Positions 7,372-11,785 of a stretch of DNA of 11,785 nt are shown one piece after another; within the stretch, counting starts at the first letter, position 1, and every line of letters begins with the position of its first letter. Both the position numbers and the translations under genes were made by a program. The stretch is from an uncultured Lachnospiraceae bacterium (lineage in GTDB: Bacteria > Bacillota > Clostridia > Lachnospirales > Lachnospiraceae). Location of the stretch: NCBI GenBank assembly GCA_910585635.1, contig CAJUFE010000084.1, forward strand, positions 1 through 11,785. The letters are read 5' to 3'. The notes under the pieces are model-generated. The model saw nothing but the letters and a program-made list of their open reading frames with translations. It searched no databases and was not told the DNA's origin.

Positions 7372-8247
7372 CTATCTCCGTCTGTTGGCTGTGATGTCTT
7401 GTGCCACATATACGGCTGTCTGCGGCAGGTCGTCCTCTCCTGTCCGAGCCAGTACAGCAGAAGCCCGCACCCAGCCGCCGTCGTCTATCCCGCCGCCAGG
7501 CTCCTCGGAGATCTTACGATATTCCAACGCGATGCACGGCTGCCACCAGCGCAGGTTATCCCGCAGGTTCTGCGCGCTCATCGTCTGCAGAAATCCGGCC
7601 CGGTCATCCGGGTGGATGAAATGGTGCGCGTAGATCTCCAGGGCAGCGTTGTAGTTCACCTCAGCCCCCAGCACATCGCCTATCCGGCCCGGCTGGTTGA
7701 CCGAGCGGAAGGTATCGTGTTCCAGATCGACATAGTAGGTGGAAAAGAACAGACTGCTCAAGCTGCTGATGATATAGGCCCGGTCCTCCATGCTCTGGAG
7801 CATCTCCTGGCTCCGGACAGCCAGTCCCTCCCGCTCCGCTCCTTCCCGGACCATCGCATCCACGTCCTTAACACAGAGGGTGACAGAGCTTGTCCCCTCA
7901 TGCCGATCGGGGATCACCTCCATCAGATTCCAGCGATGATCATCGCCCACCTTCCGGCGATAGATCATGGAGGGCGCTTCTCCTCCGCCTGTACAGGCCT
8001 GGCGCAATCGATCCAGCCGGGTGAAGGTGATGAACTGCTCCACATCATCTCGATGGATGGCGCCTTCCAGGGCGAACCGTGCCAGCTGTCCGGTGATGGG
8101 CCCCTCGGAGGGCTGCCACCCCTCCGGATCGGACTTAAGGACCGTACAGCGGTCACGCTCCAGATCCACCCGAAGGATCTTTCGATATGTATAGTCGCTG
8201 GTCTCAGACCCAGAGGCCAGGACCGTCCCTTGATCTTTTATCTCCAC
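7372..8247 (-). CDS. Cytosolic protein with two PAS-like domains and no output domain
   Basis: A GTG start at 8245-8247 is preferred because GGAGGG lies 7 bases upstream. A TTG at 8260-8262 would lie against the Shine-Dalgarno and has no site of its own. The product is 291 residues without signal peptide or membrane helix. Two PAS-like modules are visible: about residues 20-125 (YRKILRVDLERDRCTVL to SVTLCVKDVDAM) and about 150-285 (IISSLSSLFFSTYYVDLEHD to TAVYVAQDIT). The ending YVAQDIT is the usual end of a PAS domain in Lachnospiraceae sensors, where a kinase or GGDEF domain normally follows. Here the frame stops at TAG (7372-7374). After it the same frame stays open for 20 codons (GAAAYDLRAELMSKRR and four more) to TGA at 7309-7311, so the amber stop may be a recent substitution that trims a short tail. 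The protein probably senses a small molecule or redox state and works with the co-transcribed cyclase; this is inference. Confidence 0.85.
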   Translation of the reverse strand: MEIKDQGTVLASGSETSDYTYRKILRVDLERDRCTVLKSDPEGWQPSEGPITGQLARFALEGAIHRDDVEQFITFTRLDRLRQACTGGGEAPSMIYRRKVGDDHRWNLMEVIPDRHEGTSSVTLCVKDVDAMVREGAEREGLAVRSQEMLQSMEDRAYIISSLSSLFFSTYYVDLEHDTFRSVNQPGRIGDVLGAEVNYNAALEIYAHHFIHPDDRAGFLQTMSAQNLRDNLRWWQPCIALEYRKISEEPGGGIDDGGWVRASAVLARTGEDDLPQTAVYVAQDITANRRR

Positions 8248-8266
8248 AGCTCTTCCCTCCAAAATG

Positions 8267-8477
8267 ATACGGAAACGGTCCTCTCTACGGTGACGGACCT
8301 CCCGTTATGTTACTGATATCCACAGCTCCAGATATGATCTATCATAGCATAAAAGGTGGTCGTAAATCAATCCGTGTTTCCGATCTGATCCGATTTTTTA
8401 TCTGGATCTATATTTTCCGTATCCACTCCGCATATACGGACGCAACAGTTCAGATACCCTGGACCATTGCATACGGA
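8267..8477. repeat. Four copies of ATACGGA in the divergent intergenic region
   Basis: The 7-mer is found at 8267-8273, 8434-8440 and 8471-8477 on the plus strand and at 8416-8422 on the minus strand (TCCGTAT). The copies at 8416 and 8434 form an inverted pair around an 11-base spacer. Those at 8434 and 8471 share an eighth base (ATACGGAC) and are 37 bases apart. The copies surround the leftward promoter and lie just upstream of the rightward one, so they could be operator half-sites. No regulator is identified. Confidence 0.35.
8341..8370 (-). promoter_or_regulatory. Promoter for the PAS / REC-GGDEF operon
   Basis: On the minus strand, TTGATT (8365-8370) and TATGAT (8341-8346) are 18 bases apart, with TGC just before the -10 box giving an extended -10. 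The predicted start lies near 8334, leaving a leader of about 87 bases to the GTG. Confidence 0.6.
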
Positions 8478-8509
8478 CATCCCCCGCCCCATCTTTTTTA
8501 TTTATCAGT

Positions 8510-8538
8510 TTTACAAATATGCTCTCGGTATGTATAAT
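8510..8538 (+). promoter_or_regulatory. Sigma-A promoter for the AgcS symporter gene
   Basis: TTTACA (8510-8515) and a perfect TATAAT (8533-8538) are separated by exactly 17 bases in AT-rich DNA. Transcription should start near 8545, giving a leader of about 97 bases. It is the strongest promoter match I see in the window. Confidence 0.8.
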
Positions 8539-8592
8539 AAAGCTATGCCTTCCACTTCAGTATACACGAAACCGGCTGACAATGCAATTTTT

Positions 8593-8609
8593 ACTTTATA
8601 AAGTACTTT
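8593..8609 (+). promoter_or_regulatory. Overlapping palindromes in the symporter leader
   Basis: ACTTTATAAAGT (8593-8604) and AAAGTACTTT (8600-8609) are perfect palindromes that overlap by five bases, about 50 bases after the predicted transcription start and 30 before the start codon. They could bind a repressor or form alternative weak hairpins. AT-rich palindromes also arise by chance, so the call is tentative. Confidence 0.3.
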
Positions 8610-8641
8610 TAAAGACCATCTGCTAGAAGGAGGATCTTACC

Positions 8642-10096
8642 ATGGATCTTTTGAACACCATCCGCCAGCTTTTCATCACCCTTTTTCATGCCGTCTACCA
8701 CATCCTGTGGGGCGACCTGATCGCCATCCCTCTGCCGGGCGGTGGCTCCTTAGGGCTCTCCTTGCTGGTGCTCATCCTGATCCCATCCGGGATCTATTTC
8801 ACCCTGCGGACCAAAGCCCTGCCCTTCCGCCTGTTCCCCGAGATGCTGCGGGTCACGCTGGAGAAGAAGAAGCTCTCCCAGAAGGACGCGATCTCCGGGG
8901 TGCAGGCCCTGATCGTCTCCACGGCCACCCGTGTGGGGATGGGGAACCTGGTGGGAGTGGTGGCCGCGATCTCCGCAGGCGGCGCGGGGGCTGTGTTCTG
9001 GATGTGGATCATCGCCCTTTTAGGCTCTTCCACCGCCTTCATCGAAGGCACGCTGGCCCAGCTGTACAAAGAAAAAGACCCCCTTTACGGAGGCTTCCGG
9101 GGCGGCCCGGCCTACTATATCCATCACTTTTTCATCAAAAAGGAGAAGGGTGCGGGCCGGGAGGGCCGCCGCAAACGCTCTCTGACCGCGGTCCTCTTCG
9201 CCCTCTCCGGTCTGATCTGCTGGTGCGGCATCAGCCAGGTGATCGGGAACTCGGTCTCCTCGGCCTTTGAAAATGCCTTCCACATCCCGCCCCTTTACAC
9301 CACGATCGTCCTGGTGGCGATCTCCGCTGTCATCGTGCTGCGGAAAGATGCTACCGTAAAGGTCTTAGATATCATGGTCCCGGTGATGGCGGCCTGCTAT
9401 TTCCTGCTCACCATCTTTATCATCGTGCGGAACATCGGACTGCTCCCCGCCGTCTTCCAGAAGATCTTCCTGGAGGCCTTCGGGCTGCGCCAGGCGGTGG
9501 CCGGCGGCTTCGGCGCGGTGATCATGAACGGCGCCAAGCGGGGACTGTTCTCCAACGAGGCCGGCTCCGGCTCCGCCCCCTGCGCCGCCGCGGCCGCCGA
9601 TATCGATCACCCGGCCAAGGAAGGGCTCCTGCAGGCCTTCGGCGTGTTCATCGACACGATCGTGATCTGCAGCTGCTCCGCCATGATCATGCTGCTGACC
9701 CCGGCTGATCTGACCAGGGGGCTGGAGGGGATGGACCTTTTACAGACCTCCATGGAGCACCACATGGGGCAGATCGGCGTGGTCTTCATCGCCGGGATCC
9801 TCTGGCTGTTCAGCTTCTCCACCTTCATCGGCATCCTCTTTTACGCCAGACCGAATGTGGCCTACCTTTTCGGCGACAACTGGCTCTCCCAGACCCTGTA
9901 CAAGGTCCTGGCCCTGGTCATGCTCTTCATCGGCGGGCTGGCCGCCTACACCTTCGTCTGGGACCTGGGGGATATCGGCGTGGGACTGATGACCGTGTTC
10001 AATATGATCGCGCTGATCCCCCTGGCGCCGAAGGCGCTGGGGGCGCTGGAGGACTATGAGCGGTGGAAACGGATGAAGGCGGATCTGGAGAGATGA
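8642..10096 (+). CDS. Sodium:alanine/glycine symporter, AgcS family
   Basis: The product is 484 residues, in the normal length range for AgcS (TC 2.A.25), an inner-membrane carrier that takes up alanine or glycine with Na+. The family signature is visible as AGGAGAVFWMWIIALLG at about residues 112-128, inside GNLVGVVAAIS and followed by FIEGTLAQLYK. The second conserved stretch, RGLFSNEAGSGSAPCAAAAA, is at about 302-321. Roughly ten hydrophobic segments span the chain, with a basic cytosolic loop at about 165-180 (KKEKGAGREGRRKR). The ATG follows AGAAGGAGG with 8 bases between. It is a single-gene unit with its own promoter, divergent from the PAS/GGDEF operon. I see no clear terminator after the stop. 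Substrate choice within the family (alanine, glycine or another small amino acid) cannot be read from sequence. Confidence 0.95.
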   Translation: MDLLNTIRQLFITLFHAVYHILWGDLIAIPLPGGGSLGLSLLVLILIPSGIYFTLRTKALPFRLFPEMLRVTLEKKKLSQKDAISGVQALIVSTATRVGMGNLVGVVAAISAGGAGAVFWMWIIALLGSSTAFIEGTLAQLYKEKDPLYGGFRGGPAYYIHHFFIKKEKGAGREGRRKRSLTAVLFALSGLICWCGISQVIGNSVSSAFENAFHIPPLYTTIVLVAISAVIVLRKDATVKVLDIMVPVMAACYFLLTIFIIVRNIGLLPAVFQKIFLEAFGLRQAVAGGFGAVIMNGAKRGLFSNEAGSGSAPCAAAAADIDHPAKEGLLQAFGVFIDTIVICSCSAMIMLLTPADLTRGLEGMDLLQTSMEHHMGQIGVVFIAGILWLFSFSTFIGILFYARPNVAYLFGDNWLSQTLYKVLALVMLFIGGLAAYTFVWDLGDIGVGLMTVFNMIALIPLAPKALGALEDYERWKRMKADLER

Positions 10097-10119
10097 GCTC
10101 TTTTGTGCTTTATCGTTCC

Positions 10120-10148
10120 TTGTATCCTCTCAAGATATGGGGTATAGT
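10120..10148 (+). promoter_or_regulatory. Promoter-like sequence before the decayed AAA-ATPase-like gene
   Basis: TTGTAT (10120-10125) and TATAGT (10143-10148) are 17 bases apart. About 13 bases later comes ATAGGAGAGG, a good ribosome-binding site, but no ATG follows at a suitable distance. I read this as the surviving promoter and leader of the pseudogene, whose original start has been deleted. Confidence 0.45.
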
Positions 10149-10170
10149 AGATCTGTAGATAGGAGAGGCC

Positions 10171-10868
10171 ATTGTCATAAAAGAGCGTCGGCATAAAGGG
10201 ACATCCCTCCATAAGCATTATGGATAAAAAACGATCCTCCTCATCGATGAATATGACGTTCCTTTAGACAAGGCCAAGCAATACGGATATCACGATAAGA
10301 TGATCGATCTGATCCGCGATCTCCAATGGTTCCAGGAGGAGGCACGAAAAGATCCGTCAAGGCTGGATGCATTCTGCCAGGCTTTCCGGGATGAAGATGC
10401 CGCCGCGATCGAAGACCAGTTCACGGCTTATCTCAAAAGGACCATCAGCATCCGTGACACCAGCGTGCGCAAAACGAAGAAAGAAAACTTGCCCTCTGGG
10501 AAAGCGACCACTGAGGGTCCTAAAAGACAGGACCCAAGTGTCTGCTTTTATCACGGTATCTTATTAGGTCTTTTGAGCCATCGGGAAGACTGGCGGATCG
10601 GCTCAAACGCCGAGACCGGAGAAGGCTTCAGCGATATCCTCATCGCGATCGACGACGATGCGGTCGGGATCGTGATCGAAGTGAAATATCTGGATAACGG
10701 CGACCTGGAAAAGGCTGTATGGAAGCCCTTGATCAGATAGAAAAAAAAGACTATAGTGACCAGCTCCTGCAGGATGGGATGATGACGATCCTCCGGTACG
10801 GGGTCGCTTGTTATAAAAAGAGGTGTATGGTGCAGATGATGCCTTTGCCGGAGATGACAATTGACTAA
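10171..10868 (+). pseudogene. AAA-ATPase-like / PD-(D/E)XK family protein, multiply disrupted
   Basis: Family recognised from KTILLIDEYDVPLDKA (the Walker B-type region of AAA-ATPase_like, PF09820) and the C-terminal nuclease-like part (PF08011 type) with FYHGILLGLLSHREDW, GFSDILIAIDDDAVGIVIEVKY and YGVACYKKR. Intact relatives are about 500-560 residues. Lesions: the N-terminal part with the Walker A motif is missing; an in-frame TAA at 10225-10227 breaks HYG-KTILLID; LIRDL joins WFQEEARKD directly near 10321-10326, an in-frame loss of the central ATPase region; 19 extra codons sit at 10489-10545; and a base is missing near 10712, so the frame ends at TAG 10738 while the true tail (MEALDQIEKKDYSDQ onwards) continues in another frame to TAA 10866-10868. 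The longest surviving frame starts at an internal ATG (10300) and is unlikely to be a real start. Weak traces of coding extend back to about 10171. The role of the intact family is not well established; some members are suspected of defence or mobile-element links. Confidence 0.85.
10489..10545 (+). repeat. 57-base in-frame insertion carrying a palindrome
   Basis: Relatives as I recall them run KENFYHG without interruption; here 19 codons separate KEN from FYHG. The insert holds GGGTCCT (10515-10521) and AGGACCC (10529-10535) around a 7-base loop, with ACT and AGT extending the stem after a small bulge. A length divisible by three, a hairpin, and a site between a helix end and a conserved motif recall palindromic elements that insert into genes. 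It has no terminal repeats that I can see. Confidence 0.4.
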
Positions 10869-10910
10869 AAAGAGGACCCACAGACCGAACTGTAATGGAG
10901 TCTGTGGGCC
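10867..10910 (-). terminator. Minus-strand rho-independent terminator
   Basis: Arms GGACCCACAGAC (10874-10885) and GTCTGTGGGCC (10900-10910) form an 11-bp stem with one weak pair around a 14-base loop. On the minus strand the stem is followed by TCTTTTT. On the plus strand there is no T-tract, so it would end transcription coming from the Rpn-type gene to the right. From 10911 to 11018 I see no gene or convincing signal. Confidence 0.65.
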
Positions 10911-11018
10911 GTATAGGTCTACCGGGTCGCGGATAGTGATGGATCACATAGATAGAAAACATGTTGGATCGGGGTGATCTGAGGGGCCACCACCCACCGT
11001 GATGAACCCCGCTAAGCC

Positions 11019-11090
11019 TTAAAATCCCTTGATCTTAAGCCATTCTTCAATACTTTCGCCTGCGTGTACCCAAATTCCTATGGCATCAAT
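11019..11090 (-). pseudogene. Possible relic of a second Rpn-family C-terminus
   Basis: A short open stretch ends at TAA 11019-11021 and reads IGIWVHAGESIEEWLKIKGF before the stop. It resembles the tail of the neighbouring Rpn-family protein (GVGYAVETIKEWLGLGS) at the same distance from the stop: Ala, Glu, Ser/Thr-Ile, then EWL. An in-frame stop just upstream (11091-11093) and no start show it is not a gene. I infer a leftover from a tandem paralogue or from an older 3' end. The match is short. Confidence 0.4.
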
Positions 11091-11152
11091 TTAAAATTGC
11101 CGCCAGGGCCGCTGTTAAATATTGTTCAAGGGTATCAGCACATTACTATGCG

Positions 11153-11785
11153 TTATGATCCAAGTCCAAGCCACTCCTTTATAGTTTCCACCGCATAGCC
11201 TACGCCTTGAGCGATCTTTTCGATGTCAACTCCAAGGTTATAAAAATTCCTGGCATCTTCCTTAGCCTTTTTTAATTCGCCGTCCTGCTCACCAATTTTC
11301 CGCTCTTCCATCCGAATTTCCTGAATCGCCTGACACACATCGATCACCTCTTCACTTTCATCATATTTTATTCCCGAATTTGTAATTACCTCGATCACAT
11401 CCGCAGCCCTACGCTCCAACTCCCGGAAACGCTTTTCATTGGCCACCAGTACCCTGCTTAAGTTCTCCCTGTCCTTTGAATACTTGATGAACAGCAAGAC
11501 CTCCCGCAGGCTAGACTGGAATTTCATGATCTCCTCGTCCGTCATCTGCGCCGGTGCGATCAACCGCACATGGTAATTGTCCATGCAGGCAAGCACATCC
11601 GGATCTGACACATCCATCATCTCAAACAGGCTTAACGGTCCATCCCACTCTTCCGAGCCAAAAAATATGGTCACCGTGATGGAAGGTATCAATCTGTCCT
11701 CCACCCAGAAACCGCTTAAGAATTCACCTGCGTTTGGCGTTTTCCCGCCTTCTTCAGCAGACGCTTCTCCCTCCTCTTTTTTCCG
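11153..11785 (-). CDS. Rpn-family putative transposase/nuclease, C-terminal part (runs off right edge)
   Basis: The minus-strand frame is open from the right edge to TAA at 11153-11155, giving at least 210 residues. EDRLIPSITVTIFFGSEEWDG, then SLFEMMDV, LIAPAQMTDEEI and SSLREVLLFIKYSKD are characteristic of the Clostridial branch of Rpn / YhgA-like (Transposase_31) proteins, in which the PD-(D/E)XK nuclease core lies N-terminal; that core is beyond the window, so activity cannot be judged. The C-terminal part is charged and helical (KIGEQDGELKKAKEDARNF) and ends in IAQGVGYAVETIKEWLG, a small helix-turn-helix-like tail common in the family. A GTG at 11702-11704 is not the start: coding continues upstream through FLSGFWVEDR with no ribosome-binding site. 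An unusually polar segment, EEGEASAEEGGKTPNAGE, lies just before it. Base composition is more AT-rich than the helicase gene, in keeping with an acquired element. Confidence 0.8.
   Translation of the reverse strand, partial: RKKEEGEASAEEGGKTPNAGEFLSGFWVEDRLIPSITVTIFFGSEEWDGPLSLFEMMDVSDPDVLACMDNYHVRLIAPAQMTDEEIMKFQSSLREVLLFIKYSKDRENLSRVLVANEKRFRELERRAADVIEVITNSGIKYDESEEVIDVCQAIQEIRMEERKIGEQDGELKKAKEDARNFYNLGVDIEKIAQGVGYAVETIKEWLGLGS

Noticed and set aside
8248..8262. TTG at 8260-8262 as start of the PAS gene
   Set aside because: The TTG sits against the GGAGGG Shine-Dalgarno that properly serves the GTG at 8245-8247.
7399..8316. Plus-strand frame of 305 residues opposite the PAS gene
   Set aside because: The minus strand carries PAS-like domains, a good start and operon context. 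The plus frame has none of these.
8707..9270. Plus-strand frame of 187 residues overlapping the symporter
   Set aside because: It is a shifted frame of the AgcS gene, very rich in Arg, Pro and Gly, with no motif.
10300..10740. A 146-residue stand-alone gene
   Set aside because: Same-frame family sequence (ILLIDEYD) lies upstream of its ATG and the true C-terminus lies downstream in another frame, so it is a fragment of a pseudogene.
10911..11018. Possible structured RNA or riboswitch in the GC-rich gap
   Set aside because: Only short imperfect complementarities (GGGGT/ACCCC) are present; no known riboswitch core, tRNA or CRISPR-like repeat could be recognised.
11702..11704. GTG as the start of the Rpn-family gene
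   Set aside because: Coding sequence with the family's FLSGF-EDR pattern continues upstream to the window edge, and no ribosome-binding site precedes the GTG.

Overview
The window reads as chromosomal DNA of a fairly GC-rich Clostridia member, most likely Lachnospiraceae. The basis is family content: a membrane-anchored sugar-type binding protein next to a sensor gene, PAS and REC-GGDEF signalling proteins, an AgcS alanine/glycine symporter, an AAA-ATPase-like/PD-(D/E)XK family gene and an Rpn-type putative transposase. Strong Shine-Dalgarno sequences and sigma-A-like promoters agree with this. No database was consulted.

Bases 1-2655, minus strand: a damaged extracellular-sensing cluster. 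Reading leftwards there is a membrane-anchored periplasmic-binding protein (frameshifted at a run of seven G), the N-terminal half of a membrane sensor (one further frameshift), and then, abruptly and out of frame, a LivJ-type branched-chain amino-acid-type binding domain that runs off the left edge. The sensor/LivJ join near base 995 looks like a deletion junction that removed the sensor's output half and the LivJ signal peptide.

Bases 2721-6239, minus strand: the most interesting gene, a 1172-residue fusion of an EndoQ-like PHP endonuclease (deaminated-base repair) to a complete UvrD/Rep-type SF1 helicase. The same putative beta-clamp-binding pentapeptide, QMSLF, occurs at the end of the nuclease module and again near the C-terminus. 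It appears to be a one-polypeptide repair enzyme.

Bases 6313-8370, minus strand: a two-gene signalling operon with its own promoter and terminator. It encodes a cytosolic two-PAS protein without an output domain, followed by a REC-GGDEF diguanylate cyclase with intact active and inhibitory sites.

Bases 8263-8641: a divergent regulatory region with a promoter facing each way, four copies of a 7-mer (ATACGGA) in both orientations, and overlapping palindromes in the leader of the rightward gene. Bases 8642-10096, plus strand: an intact sodium:alanine/glycine symporter.

Bases 10120-11785: a decayed region. A promoter leads into a wreck of an AAA-ATPase-like/PD-(D/E)XK gene (missing 5' part, in-frame stop, internal deletion, 57-base in-frame palindromic insertion, frameshift). 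After it come a minus-strand terminator, a possible relic of an Rpn-family C-terminus, and an Rpn-family gene entering from the right edge on the minus strand. Several lesions are single-base losses in G/C runs, so sequencing error must be weighed against real decay.
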